Below are positions 26,649 through 35,319 of a stretch of 64,000 nucleotides of DNA, one piece after another. The DNA lies in assembly GCF_946221935.1 (NCBI RefSeq), contig NZ_CAMIGN010000005.1, positions 74,105 to 138,104 of the forward strand, written 5' to 3'. Positions within the stretch are counted from its first letter, which is position 1. Each line of letters begins with the position of its first letter. Under the pieces are notes generated by a model. That model saw nothing but the letters and a program-made list of their open reading frames with translations. It was not told the origin of the DNA and ran no database searches. Source of the stretch: an uncultured Corynebacterium sp. (GTDB lineage Bacteria; Actinomycetota; Actinomycetes; Mycobacteriales; Mycobacteriaceae). The position numbers and the translations under genes were made by a program.

Positions 26649-27965
26649 ATGTCAGTCGTATTGCTCGATCCCCGTTTCCCCGCGATGATTCCCGTGGACG
26701 CCGTCGATCTGCTCCGCGGCGATGTGTGTTACACGGAGGAGGTACCTATCCGCGTCCGCTGGGTCATCGCGGATTTGGGTGGCCACACGGTCGACGACTC
26801 CGAGATTCTCGTCACGACGGATCTGGACAATGAGACTGTTATTAGCCGCATTGAGGCTGGCGAAGAGCTCGTCACCGCGCCGAGTCTGAAGGTGCATTTG
26901 GAGCCTGCACGTGAGTTGGAGGCTGGTTCTTCTACCGCTGTTTCTGATGACGCCACCGCGGGGGAAAACGAGCACGAGATTACCCACTCAGGCGATGGAG
27001 TAGTGGACGGTGAAATCGTCGGAACCGATGAGCACACCGCTGCCGTCGCTGGTTTGCGTCGCACGACCCGTACAGAGGTTCCGGCCTCTGTGATGGATGA
27101 GATTGAGGATGCGGTTGCACTGATGGCGCGGGCGCTGCGCCAGGGGGAGTGGGAGCAGTCGATGACCCACACTAGCTTGGTGAAATACCTGCGGGAGGAG
27201 ACCGAGGAATTGGCCCGCACCATCGCGTTGATGGAGCAGTGGGAGGCCGCAACCAATCCACGGGCGGGCGCAAAGGACCACGCTAAGGACGGCGCAAATA
27301 ACAACGCCCAGGACGGCACAGAAAAGAACGCAGAAAAGGGCGCACGTCCCGAGTGGCTTGAGCAGGATCTGTGTTCTGAGCTTTCCGATGTGTTGCTGCA
27401 GGTGCTCTTCCACGCTGAAATTGCTAACCGCCGAGGCTCCTTCGACATTGGGCATGTGGCGGGCGCTTTCTCTGCGAAATTGCGCTCTCGCGCGCCTTAC
27501 CTTTTTGAAGAGGTAGAGCGTCAAGTGCCACGCCAGGAGCAGGACCGCCTGTGGGAGGCGGGCAAAAAGGAAGAGGAAGCTCAACGAGTTAGGGACTTCG
27601 GCGAGGACTACCTGCGTTACACGGAGGCGAAGAAGCAGCCCGCCCGTCCTGAATCACACCCGGAACCCCACCGGACACCCCACAATTCACCGCATGCAGC
27701 ACCCCGCCCTGCCACGCGCCAGGAGCCGCATGCGCAGCAATTCCCCGCCGTGCACGGTGCCACCGGTACGAGTGCGCTATCGGCTGCGGAGGCCGTCATT
27801 GCCGAGGCTCGGAAACTGGGAATTCCGGATAAGGACATCCCGACTGATATTCGCTACCCGATGGTCGGCCTGGAGCTCGATAGTCCCGGCGAGGCAGAGC
27901 GTCGCTTGAATGACGCAGTTGCTGCCTTCCGCGAGAAGTTGCGCACCCAGCGGCCAGAAGCCTAG
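26649..27965 (+). CDS. mazG: MazG-type nucleoside triphosphate pyrophosphohydrolase, extended form
   Basis: MazG hydrolyses aberrant (d)NTPs to monophosphates. The catalytic helices are present: REETEELARTI (EExxE) and LCSELSDVLLQVLFH (ExxD), followed by FSAKLRSRAPYLFEEVE and RLWEAGKKEEE. The 438-residue chain also has a ~130-residue N-terminal domain, an Ala/Asn/Asp/Lys-rich insert of about 35 residues between the two catalytic motifs, and a Pro/His-rich linker to a C-terminal helix pair. A TAGAAT -10 box at 26636-26641 lies seven bases before the ATG, indicating a leaderless mRNA directly behind mfd. Confidence 0.87.
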   Translation: MSVVLLDPRFPAMIPVDAVDLLRGDVCYTEEVPIRVRWVIADLGGHTVDDSEILVTTDLDNETVISRIEAGEELVTAPSLKVHLEPARELEAGSSTAVSDDATAGENEHEITHSGDGVVDGEIVGTDEHTAAVAGLRRTTRTEVPASVMDEIEDAVALMARALRQGEWEQSMTHTSLVKYLREETEELARTIALMEQWEAATNPRAGAKDHAKDGANNNAQDGTEKNAEKGARPEWLEQDLCSELSDVLLQVLFHAEIANRRGSFDIGHVAGAFSAKLRSRAPYLFEEVERQVPRQEQDRLWEAGKKEEEAQRVRDFGEDYLRYTEAKKQPARPESHPEPHRTPHNSPHAAPRPATRQEPHAQQFPAVHGATGTSALSAAEAVIAEARKLGIPDKDIPTDIRYPMVGLELDSPGEAERRLNDAVAAFREKLRTQRPEA

Positions 27966-28003
27966 GAACGGGATTCCTAAGCAGTGGGGGGGGCAAAAGG
28001 CAT

Positions 28004-28864
28004 TTAGTGGCGCGCCAGCATTGCCCGCACCAGCCCCTCACGCGGGGCGAACAAGTACGTCAGAGCGAAAATCGCCGATTGCACTAACACGATGGTGCCG
28101 CCGGCGGAGACATTCAAATTGAAGCTCAGCACAATGCCCGCGACACAGCTGACCCAGGCGACCAGCGGGGCAATCAGCAGCATACGGCGAAAACGGCGCG
28201 TCCACAGGTAAGCCGTCGCACCTGGGGTAATTAGCATCGCGACCACCAAAATCACGCCGACGGCTTGAGCGCTGGCGACCACCACACACGCGAGGCAAGC
28301 CAGCAGCGCCCAGCGAATGGCCTTCGTGTTGAAGCCCATGGTTCTGGAGTGCTCGGCGTCAAAAGCCCACAGGGTGAAGGTGCGCGCATTGGCGAGAAGC
28401 ACGACACAGGCGATACCGCCGATAGTCAGAATCTGCCACAACGAGGACTGCGTGATGCCCAGCAGGTTGCCGAACAGGATTTCCTGAAGGTGCGTACCGC
28501 TCGGGGTGACAGAGAGCAGCACCAAGCCGAGCGCGAAGAAGGTGGTGAAGATAATGCCGATGGAGGTGTCCTCCCGCAGTGTGGTTCGCTCTTTTACCGA
28601 GCCCACCAGTCCTACCGCGATCAGTGCCGCCACCATAGCCCCAACGGCGAAGGGCACGCCGGCGATATAGGCCAGCACCACGCCGGGTAGGACGGCGTGT
28701 GAAACTGCATCTCCCAAAAGAGACCAGCCGACGAGGATCAGCCAGCAGCTGAGTAAGCCTGCGACGATAGCCATCACACTGGCGGCAAGCAGCGCACGAT
28801 GGACGAAGCTATAGCTAAAAGGCACAAGGATGGGATCGAGGAAAGTGCCGGAGAGAGCGCTCAT
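28004..28864 (-). CDS. mntC: metal ABC transporter, membrane permease
   Basis: A 286-residue ABC-3 family permease with about eight membrane helices (LLSCWLILVGWSLLGDAVSHAVLPG near the N terminus is the family signature). It would form the membrane channel for Mn(II), or possibly Zn(II), import with the ATPase and lipoprotein encoded just upstream. Its start overlaps the ATPase stop by 4 bp, indicating translational coupling. It is the last gene of the three-gene operon and converges with mazG. Gene symbols in this operon are assigned by analogy and the metal is inferred from the regulator. Confidence 0.87.
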   Translation of the reverse strand: MSALSGTFLDPILVPFSYSFVHRALLAASVMAIVAGLLSCWLILVGWSLLGDAVSHAVLPGVVLAYIAGVPFAVGAMVAALIAVGLVGSVKERTTLREDTSIGIIFTTFFALGLVLLSVTPSGTHLQEILFGNLLGITQSSLWQILTIGGIACVVLLANARTFTLWAFDAEHSRTMGFNTKAIRWALLACLACVVVASAQAVGVILVVAMLITPGATAYLWTRRFRRMLLIAPLVAWVSCVAGIVLSFNLNVSAGGTIVLVQSAIFALTYLFAPREGLVRAMLARH

Positions 28865-29673
28865 GAGTGTGCCTCCTTGTCCGCGATCAGCGGCGTATCG
28901 GTGCTAAAAGTGCGAGTGAGGTTTTCCGCCGTCAGCACATCATGCAGCGCACCCTCGGCCACGATGCGTCGGTTGAGCATCGCCACGTTGTCGCATAGTT
29001 CCGGGAGTCGGTCGAGGTCATGTGTGGAGATCAAAAGCGCGGTGCCGTCTCCGGCGAGCTCGTGCAATAGTGCGGTGATCTGCGACTGTGACTGTGTATC
29101 GACCCCTGCAAAAGGTTCGTCGAGCAGCATAATCTTTGCCTCTTGGGCAATGCCGCGCGCCACGAAGACGCGTTTGCGTTGCCCGCCTGAAAGCGCCCCG
29201 ACGGGACGGTCCTGCAGCTCCGTTAGCCCGGTCTGTCGCAGTGCTTCATCAACGATGCGTTCGTTGTTCTTCTTTTCTTGACGCCAACTCTTCAGTCCCC
29301 ATAGTGGCGAGCCCTGCGGCAGGAGCCCCACCTTCGACCGTGCCTGGCGCCTTCCGCTGGCGACGATTTCGCGGACACTGATGGGGAAATTCCAGTCCAC
29401 GTGATCGTGCTGAGGAACATAGGCCACAGCCCCACGTGCGCCGCTGGCGCCAACTGTGATGCGTCCTGACGATGGCTGCACCAACCCCATGATGGCCTTG
29501 AAAAGCGTGGACTTGCCAGCGCCATTCATGCCAATGAGTGCCGTGATCTGCCCGAACTCGAGGCGGAGGTTCACGCCGGTTAGCGCATCGACAGAACCGT
29601 AGTTAACGTGCACATCATCGACGACAAGAGCCGGGCTTGTAGAGGGTATGTCTGAAGACTGCGGTGGTGTCAT
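28861..29673 (-). CDS. mntB: metal ABC transporter, ATP-binding protein
   Basis: A 270-residue ABC ATPase. Walker A is GMNGAGKSTLFKA, the Q loop lies in VAYVPQHDHVDWNFP, the signature is LSGGQRKRVFVARG, and Walker B is IMLLDEPFAGVD followed by the switch histidine in LLISTHDLD. QHDHVDWNFP is the pattern seen in Mn/Zn-type (TroB/MntB) ATPases. The ATG directly abuts the stop codon of the binding-protein gene. Confidence 0.9.
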   Translation of the reverse strand: MTPPQSSDIPSTSPALVVDDVHVNYGSVDALTGVNLRLEFGQITALIGMNGAGKSTLFKAIMGLVQPSSGRITVGASGARGAVAYVPQHDHVDWNFPISVREIVASGRRQARSKVGLLPQGSPLWGLKSWRQEKKNNERIVDEALRQTGLTELQDRPVGALSGGQRKRVFVARGIAQEAKIMLLDEPFAGVDTQSQSQITALLHELAGDGTALLISTHDLDRLPELCDNVAMLNRRIVAEGALHDVLTAENLTRTFSTDTPLIADKEAHS

Positions 29674-30597
29674 TTACTTCTTGGTGTCCTTACCGGTGAG
29701 CCCGCTGACGATGGTGCGGGCGTCATAAGAAAGAAGATCGAGATAGGTCGGTACAGGGCCGTCGGTTTCGGAGAGGGAGTCAACGTAGAGCGTACCGCCG
29801 TCGCGTGCGCCAGAGTCACGCATCACCTGCTCTTTCGGGCCGGCTTCAACGGTGGATTCGCAGAACACGGCGGGGACATGGTTGTCCTTGACGAACTTGG
29901 TGGCCTGGGTGATCTGCTGTGGGGTGATCTCGCCTTCAGTGTTGACTGGCCAGATGTAGCCCTCCTTCATGCCTGCGTCGTGGGTGAGGTAGCTAAAGGC
30001 GCCCTCGCAAGTCATGAGCGCGCGTTGGCTGCGAGGGAGTTTCTTTAGGCCGGTGTGCAATTCGGTCTGCACGTCGTCGAGCTTATCCTTGTATTTATCG
30101 CCGTTGTCCTCGTATGTTTGCGCGTTATCCGGGCGCAGATCGCTGAGGGCCTTGACGATGTTGTCGACATAGGTTTTGGCAATTGATGGGCTCATCCACG
30201 CGTGGGGGTTGGGCTGGTCAGTGCCCTTGATGTTGATAGGGGTGATGCCATCGCTTGCTGTAACGCGCTTGGCTTTGCTGTCGGCGGTCAGCTTATCCAG
30301 CCAATGTTCGAGGCCCAGGCCGTTGTTGATGATGAGTTCTGCGTTAGAGGCGGCGGCGATATCTGTGGGGGAGGGGTCGTAACCGTGGACTTCCGCGCCG
30401 GGCTGGGTTAGCGACCGCACTGTGAGGGTATCGCCGGCGATGTTGGCGGTGATGTCCTGCAAAATGGTGAAAGTAGTGAGAACCTCGGCCTTTTCGGCGC
30501 CGCCGGTGCCGTTGCTATTGCAGGCTGTCGTGCCAGCTATTGAAAGCGCACTGATACAGAGGGCTGCGACCATCCGCTTAGTGGTATTCATTTTCAC
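29674..30597 (-). CDS. mntA: metal ABC transporter, substrate-binding lipoprotein
   Basis: A cluster A-I metal-binding protein. The signal peptide ends in a lipobox (SIAGTTACNS), so it is membrane-anchored. The four expected ligands are visible: His in EVHGYDPSP, His in NPHAWMSP, Glu in CEGAFSYL and Asp in VDSLSE. There is no His-rich loop, which argues for manganese rather than zinc. The GTG at 30597 has AGAAAGAG seven bases upstream; ATG 30591 is an alternative. It is the first gene of the operon, behind the palindrome at 30631-30646. Confidence 0.88.
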   Translation of the reverse strand: MKMNTTKRMVAALCISALSIAGTTACNSNGTGGAEKAEVLTTFTILQDITANIAGDTLTVRSLTQPGAEVHGYDPSPTDIAAASNAELIINNGLGLEHWLDKLTADSKAKRVTASDGITPINIKGTDQPNPHAWMSPSIAKTYVDNIVKALSDLRPDNAQTYEDNGDKYKDKLDDVQTELHTGLKKLPRSQRALMTCEGAFSYLTHDAGMKEGYIWPVNTEGEITPQQITQATKFVKDNHVPAVFCESTVEAGPKEQVMRDSGARDGGTLYVDSLSETDGPVPTYLDLLSYDARTIVSGLTGKDTKK

Positions 30598-30630
30598 TGT
30601 ATAACTCTTTCTGTTAGTGAGGGGTGTAAA

Positions 30631-30646
30631 GTTCAACGCGTTGAAC
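30631..30646. promoter_or_regulatory. 16-bp perfect palindrome, probable MntR operator
   Basis: GTTCAACGCGTTGAAC is a perfect palindrome in the intergenic region between the transporter operon and the DtxR-like gene. From memory it is one base per half different from the C. glutamicum MntR site (GTTCAATGCGTTGAAC core). It lies 34 bp upstream of the mntA start and 67 bp upstream of mntR. On the minus strand, TANNNT candidates flank it, so bound repressor would block transcription of the transporter. Confidence 0.75.
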
Positions 30647-30713
30647 AATACAGTGTAGTCTAATCCATCCCCAGGAGTTCATAAAACCCCCTTACCCCCG
30701 TAAACTGAACTGT

Positions 30714-31430
30714 ATGCATGTCACAGACCTTCCCGAGAGGTCCCAGGACTACCTGAAGAAGATCTTCGATCTACAGGAATGGTCCGGCAGCGGGGTTTCC
30801 CTCTCCGTTTTGGCCTCTCACATGGAACAACGCCCCTCCACGGCGTCGGAGGCCATTAAGCGCCTCGTCGCGCAGGGGCTCGTTGAGCACGCCCCCTATG
30901 GCGACATTGAACTCAGCGACGCCGGGCGCACCATCGCACTGGCCATGGTGCGCCGCCACCGATTGATCGAAACTTTCCTCTGCAACCATCTGGGATATGG
31001 GCTGGATGAAGTGCATGACGAAGCTGAGGTCCTGGAACATGCAGTGTCCGAGACCTTTGTTGAACGCATCGCCAACCTGCTCAATAACCCCACCCGAGAC
31101 CCACACGGCGATCCTATTCCGGACGAGGGTGGCCGTATTCCCGCGAGTTCGGCCTTCCTGCTTTCTGACGCCCACACGGGTCAACACCTCGTAGTCGACC
31201 GAATCAGCGACAGGGACGCCGCGCTGGTGCGCTATCTCACCCAGCATGGAGTTCTCCCCGGAGTACACGTCACCGTGGGGGAGCGCGTCTTCGCTGACAT
31301 GGCTGAGCTTCAAATAGCCGAGTCGGAAACACGGGTTCAATTGCCAGCTAGTAGCCTAAGCGCAGTGTTAGTAAGTGCGGCTCCGGCTAAAAAGAAACAA
31401 ACGAAGTCGAGCGGACGCACCAAGAAATAG
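30714..31430 (+). CDS. mntR: DtxR-family metal-dependent regulator, MntR type
   Basis: A 238-residue DtxR/MntR protein. The winged helix covers residues ~5-70 (SQDYLKKIFDLQEW, SLSVLASHMEQRPSTASEAIKRL). The dimer and metal-binding domain has RHRLIETFLCNHLGYG and DEAEVLEHAVSE, and a FeoA/SH3-like domain follows at residues ~150-225. The tail is Lys-rich. A TAAACT -10 box at 30701-30706 lies seven bases before the ATG, so the mRNA is probably leaderless. Divergent placement next to the metal transporter supports manganese-dependent repression of that operon. Confidence 0.9.
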   Translation: MHVTDLPERSQDYLKKIFDLQEWSGSGVSLSVLASHMEQRPSTASEAIKRLVAQGLVEHAPYGDIELSDAGRTIALAMVRRHRLIETFLCNHLGYGLDEVHDEAEVLEHAVSETFVERIANLLNNPTRDPHGDPIPDEGGRIPASSAFLLSDAHTGQHLVVDRISDRDAALVRYLTQHGVLPGVHVTVGERVFADMAELQIAESETRVQLPASSLSAVLVSAAPAKKKQTKSSGRTKK

Positions 31431-31441
31431 GAAGGACCTTC

Positions 31442-32314
31442 ATGGCGTCGAACCGCTATCGCCGTCCCCAAAGGATCGAACCCAGGGATCTGACATGGGA
31501 CGACGACGCAGCAACCTCAAGCCGCCCCAATCGAGGGTTGCTGGGAGGCTGCGGATTCTTCGTCGTGGTTATCGCACTATTGGCGATCATTGGACTCGTT
31601 GGCTACCTCGTCGCGGGATTCGTGACGAGCAACAATAACGCGGAATCCGACCGCCAACCGGTGCCCACGGATGTGCCGCCAAAGGCAGCGAGTCCGGCCC
31701 CGGATATAGACGGAGACGATTTCGACAGCGCTTATCAGCGGCTACTGGATTGGGCCAAGCCCAAATCCGAGGAACTAAACATTCCTCTGCCCGCGCTTAT
31801 TGCCTACGGAAATGCAGAGGCAATCGCTCGCGCAGAGCACCCCACCTGCAATCTTTCCTGGAACACTCTGGCCGGACTCGGATACGTAGAAACCCGCCAT
31901 GGAACGTACGACGGTGACCGCTTCGGGGCGTCAAAGCTCAACGATGATGGTATTGCCGAGCCGGACATCATTGGGCCGAAGCTCGATGGGCGTCAGTTCG
32001 CCAAGGTGGAAGATACCGATGGTGGACGACTAGATAGAGATCGCGAGTACGACCGCGCGCTGGGGCCGATGCAGTTCATCCCTGAATCCTGGAAGACCTA
32101 TGGGGTGGATGCTGACAAGGATGGAAAGAAAAACCCCCAGAGTGTGTTTGACGCAGCTGCTGCCGCAAGCGCCTTGTTGTGCCGTGAACAGCGCGATCTT
32201 GGTACTAAGTCCGGCTGGACTAACGCAATCAAGGGCTACAACCTTTCCGACGAGTACGTGATGCAGGTGCGCGATGCAGCGGCAAACTACGCGCTCGGAC
32301 AGTCGCCTATGTAA
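31442..32314 (+). CDS. lytic transglycosylase-like protein, membrane-anchored
   Basis: A 290-residue protein with one N-terminal hydrophobic segment (GFFVVVIALLAIIGLVGYLVA, read in two halves, residues ~37-60) and an extracytoplasmic SLT_2/MltB-type domain. Motifs are LSWNTLAGLGYVETRHG, carrying the probable catalytic Glu, then ALGPMQFIPESWKTYGVDAD and AIKGYNLSDEYVMQV. Such enzymes cleave the MurNAc-GlcNAc bond with anhydro-MurNAc formation. A Shine-Dalgarno (GGAAGGA) precedes the ATG, 11 bp after mntR, so cotranscription is possible. A terminator follows. Confidence 0.87.
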   Translation: MASNRYRRPQRIEPRDLTWDDDAATSSRPNRGLLGGCGFFVVVIALLAIIGLVGYLVAGFVTSNNNAESDRQPVPTDVPPKAASPAPDIDGDDFDSAYQRLLDWAKPKSEELNIPLPALIAYGNAEAIARAEHPTCNLSWNTLAGLGYVETRHGTYDGDRFGASKLNDDGIAEPDIIGPKLDGRQFAKVEDTDGGRLDRDREYDRALGPMQFIPESWKTYGVDADKDGKKNPQSVFDAAAAASALLCREQRDLGTKSGWTNAIKGYNLSDEYVMQVRDAAANYALGQSPM

Positions 32315-32319
32315 AACCA

Positions 32320-32344
32320 TCCCCCTTTAGGGAGGGGGAGTTTT
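32320..32344 (+). terminator. rho-independent terminator of the transglycosylase gene
   Basis: TCCCCCT (32320-32326) pairs with AGGGGGA (32333-32339) around TTAGGG, followed by GTTTT. It begins six bases after the stop codon. Confidence 0.85.
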
Positions 32345-32525
32345 CCCTCGGTTCTTCCGGGCGACGGCGAAAATTTTATGGCGGTGTCACAATGGGAGTA
32401 GACCGTTGCACTAGGTGCCGATCAGATGAATGCCTAGGCCACGGTGGAGACCTTTGTTAGCTGTTAACCGAGAACAGATAATCAACAGTTTGGCACTCGA
32501 TGCCACATGCCAAGGAGGCAGACAC

Positions 32526-33803
32526 ATGGCCCTGATCCTCAACATTGATGCCCGTGAAATCATGGATTCCCGCGGTAACCCGACCGTAGAGGTTGACGTA
32601 GTACTGGACGACGGTTCCTTCGGCCGTGCGGCCGTACCTTCCGGCGCCTCCACCGGTGTGCACGAGGCACACGAGCTGCGCGATGGTGGCGACCGCTACC
32701 AGGGCAAGGGTGTTTTGAATGCCGTCAAGAACGTTATCGACGAGATCGACGAAGAGCTGATGGGCGTTGAGGCTGACGACCAGCGCGTCGTTGACCAGCT
32801 GATGAAGGATCTGGACGGCACCGAGAACAAGTCCAAGCTGGGCGCCAATGCGATCCTGGGTGTATCCATGGCTGTGGCTCACGCAGCTGCAGAGACCGCC
32901 GATCTGCCACTGTTCCGCTACGTCGGTGGCCCGAACGCTCACGTTCTGCCGGTGCCGATGATGAACATCCTCAACGGCGGTGCACACGCAGACTCCGGCG
33001 TTGACGTCCAGGAGTTCATGATCGCCCCGATCGGTGCCGAGAGCTTCTCCGAAGCACTGCGTACCGGCGCAGAGGTTTACCACACTCTGAAGAAGGTTAT
33101 TAAGGAAAAGGGGCTGTCCACCGGCCTGGGTGACGAGGGCGGCTTCGCCCCTTCCGTCGATTCCACTAAGGCTGCCCTGGACCTGATTGTCGAGGCAATC
33201 GAAAAGGCTGGCTTTAAGGTCGGCGAGGACGTGGCACTGGCTCTGGACGTCGCTTCCTCCGAGTTCTACAAGGACGGCAAGTACCACTTCGAGGGCGGCG
33301 AGCACACCGCCGAGGAGATGGCTAAGGTTTACGAGGAGCTCATCGAGTCCTACCCGATCGTCTCCATCGAGGATCCACTGCAGGAGGACGACTGGGAGGG
33401 CTACACTGCCCTGACCGCCAAGATCGGCGACAAGGTGCAGATCGTTGGCGATGACTTCTTCGTCACCAACCCGCAGCGCCTGGCCAAGGGCATCGAGGAG
33501 AAGGCCGCCAACGCCCTGTTGGTGAAGGTTAACCAGATCGGCACTCTGACCGAAACCTTCGAGGCCGTCGAGCTGGCTCACCGCAACGGCTACCGCACCA
33601 TGATGTCCCACCGCTCCGGTGAGACCGAGGACACCACCATTGCCGACTTGGCTGTCGCTCTGAACTGCGGCCAGATCAAGACCGGTGCTCCGGCTCGTTC
33701 CGAGCGCGTTGCAAAGTACAACCGACTGCTGCGCATCGAGGAGATCCTGGGCGACGCTGCCGTATACGCAGGCCGCTCTGCCTTCCCGCGCTTCAAGAAG
33801 TAA
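32526..33803 (+). CDS. eno: enolase
   Basis: Interconverts 2-phosphoglycerate and phosphoenolpyruvate. The 425-residue protein begins MALILNIDAREIMDSRGNPT. An AAGGAGG Shine-Dalgarno precedes this ATG, whereas the longer frame starting at 32430 has none. Hallmarks are SGASTGVHEA, LGDEGGFAPS (catalytic Glu region), IVSIEDPLQEDDW, QIVGDDFFVTNP (metal Asp) and MMSHRSGETEDT. It starts the conserved eno/ftsB-like/DUF501/ppx block. Confidence 0.97.
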   Translation: MALILNIDAREIMDSRGNPTVEVDVVLDDGSFGRAAVPSGASTGVHEAHELRDGGDRYQGKGVLNAVKNVIDEIDEELMGVEADDQRVVDQLMKDLDGTENKSKLGANAILGVSMAVAHAAAETADLPLFRYVGGPNAHVLPVPMMNILNGGAHADSGVDVQEFMIAPIGAESFSEALRTGAEVYHTLKKVIKEKGLSTGLGDEGGFAPSVDSTKAALDLIVEAIEKAGFKVGEDVALALDVASSEFYKDGKYHFEGGEHTAEEMAKVYEELIESYPIVSIEDPLQEDDWEGYTALTAKIGDKVQIVGDDFFVTNPQRLAKGIEEKAANALLVKVNQIGTLTETFEAVELAHRNGYRTMMSHRSGETEDTTIADLAVALNCGQIKTGAPARSERVAKYNRLLRIEEILGDAAVYAGRSAFPRFKK

Positions 33804-33817
33804 ACGCATAACAGATC

Positions 33818-33857
33818 AGTAGCCCACGGCCACCCGCATAGGTGGCCGTGGGCTACT
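33818..33857 (+). terminator. long hairpin after eno
   Basis: A 17-bp perfect stem (33818-33834 with 33841-33857) around a six-base loop CGCATA, 14 bp after the eno stop. The T tract beyond it is weak (CGCATTTC), so it may act as a terminator or as a 3'-end stabiliser. Confidence 0.75.
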
Positions 33858-33893
33858 CGCATTTCAGCTTCGCTTCGCTAGACTCTGTAGACC

Positions 33894-34625
33894 ATGAGCG
33901 AATCGACCAAGGGCGAACCGGCAAAGGAGCCGGAGGATAAGCCGCGCGCAGACGTGGCGTCCGAAAACAACGGGCAGGAAAAAGACCGCCCCGCGTCCGC
34001 CCGCCTGCCTCGCGCACGGTCGATCGAGAGACGAGAAAAGCGACGGCAGCGCGCACAGACCGCGCCGAAGCGCATGGCCCGATCCTTTGTGGAGGTGCCG
34101 AAGAACATGAGCCCCGCGACGTGGCTCGTGTCGCTGCTTTTGCTGATCTTCCTGGCGGTTTCGATTACGAATCCGCTGCGTAACTATTTTGAACAACGCG
34201 CTGAGCTGGCGCAGCTCAATACGAAGATTGCGGGGCAGGAGAAGGAAAAAGCCGAATTGACCAGCGAGCTCAATCGCTACCGCGATGAGGATTACATCAA
34301 GGAGCAGGCTCGCACCCGCCTGGGACTGATTGAACCGGGAGAGTCGGCATTCCGCATCATTTCCCCGAAGATCCAGGCTGACAAGCTGGGCACTGAAGCG
34401 GAAGACGAGAAGAACGGTGACGAGGGGAACCGCGATTGGTACCAGCAGTTGTGGGACTCCATCTCTACTCCGGAGGAAGTCTTGGAGGAACAGAACAACC
34501 CGGAGAATGAGGATCACAAGCTGCCGACAGTGCCGGAGGAAAAGGCGGACGCGCCGGCGCCCGAGCAAGCCTCTGAAGGCGCCCCGGCTCCGGCGCAGGA
34601 ACAAGCACCCGCGCCAGCTAACTAG
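33894..34625 (+). CDS. FtsB/DivIC-type septum formation initiator protein
   Basis: A 243-residue single-pass membrane protein. The N-terminal ~75 residues are basic and cytoplasmic, the helix WLVSLLLLIFLAVSI follows, then a coiled coil (LAQLNTKIAGQEKEKAELTSELN in pieces, residues ~105-135) and the YIKEQARTRLGLIEPGE motif typical of the FtsB/DivIC family. The C terminus is a Pro/Ala/Glu-rich tail. It would join FtsL and FtsQ in the divisome. Position after eno matches Mycobacteriales. TAGACT at 33879-33884 lies nine bases before the ATG, suggesting a very short leader. Confidence 0.87.
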   Translation: MSESTKGEPAKEPEDKPRADVASENNGQEKDRPASARLPRARSIERREKRRQRAQTAPKRMARSFVEVPKNMSPATWLVSLLLLIFLAVSITNPLRNYFEQRAELAQLNTKIAGQEKEKAELTSELNRYRDEDYIKEQARTRLGLIEPGESAFRIISPKIQADKLGTEAEDEKNGDEGNRDWYQQLWDSISTPEEVLEEQNNPENEDHKLPTVPEEKADAPAPEQASEGAPAPAQEQAPAPAN

Positions 34626-34709
34626 TCCTCGCAGGTTTCCTTTAAACAAAACGTCAAACAGAACGTCCACAAGTAAAACGCCCACCAAAAGAACCCAGAA
34701 AGTCTAAAG

Positions 34710-35276
34710 ATGACCAATGCCCGCCAGCCCGGCCCACCGACCGACGAAGACCTTGAAGTAATGCGCCAGCAGCTTGGCCGTCCGCTACGTGGTGTGGTGG
34801 AGGTCAGCTACTACACGCCTGACGGTGTGCCCGCAGTGGTGAAAACGCAGCCCAAGTTGCCCGATGGTACGCCTTTCCCCACTCTCTACTACCTGACTGA
34901 CCCGCGCCTGACCGCGGAAGCCTCGCGCCTAGAGGTGGCGGGCGTCATGAAGTCAATGCAAGCCCGATTGAGCGAGGACGAGGATCTAGCCGCGGATTAC
35001 CGGGCAGCACACGAGCACTACCTGGCTGAACGCAACAAAATGGAAGACCTGGGCACCGATTTTTCTGGCGGGGGAATGCCAGATCGCGTGAAGTGCCTGC
35101 ACGTCCTTATCGCCTATGCATTGGCAGAAGGTCCGGGGCGGGTGCGCCTCGGAACCGAAGCTGTGGCGCTGGCAATCGAAAACAACCCAAAGCTTGAAGG
35201 TACGGCGCTGCCTAAGGACTGGCCGACCTCCGCCGCTCTGGGTACGTCAATGCAGGCCGCGAGCGTTGAGGAATAG
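34710..35276 (+). CDS. DUF501 domain-containing protein
   Basis: A 188-residue protein of the DUF501 family, which has no established function. It begins after a short disordered segment with EDLEVMRQQLGRPLRGVVEV, then TQPKLPDGTPFPTLYYLTDP and SGGGMPDRVKCLHVLIAYAL, all conserved in the family. It sits between the ftsB-like gene and ppx, as in other Mycobacteriales, and ends 43 bp before ppx. An AGAAAG Shine-Dalgarno precedes the ATG. Confidence 0.9.
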   Translation: MTNARQPGPPTDEDLEVMRQQLGRPLRGVVEVSYYTPDGVPAVVKTQPKLPDGTPFPTLYYLTDPRLTAEASRLEVAGVMKSMQARLSEDEDLAADYRAAHEHYLAERNKMEDLGTDFSGGGMPDRVKCLHVLIAYALAEGPGRVRLGTEAVALAIENNPKLEGTALPKDWPTSAALGTSMQAASVEE

Positions 35277-35319
35277 CCCTAAAAGGGGGATTTAGCGCAC
35301 TGGGGTAGCCTGGGGAACT

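Noticed and set aside
32457..33809. 450-codon minus-strand open frame
   Set aside because: Antisense shadow of eno caused by biased codon use; no recognisable domain.
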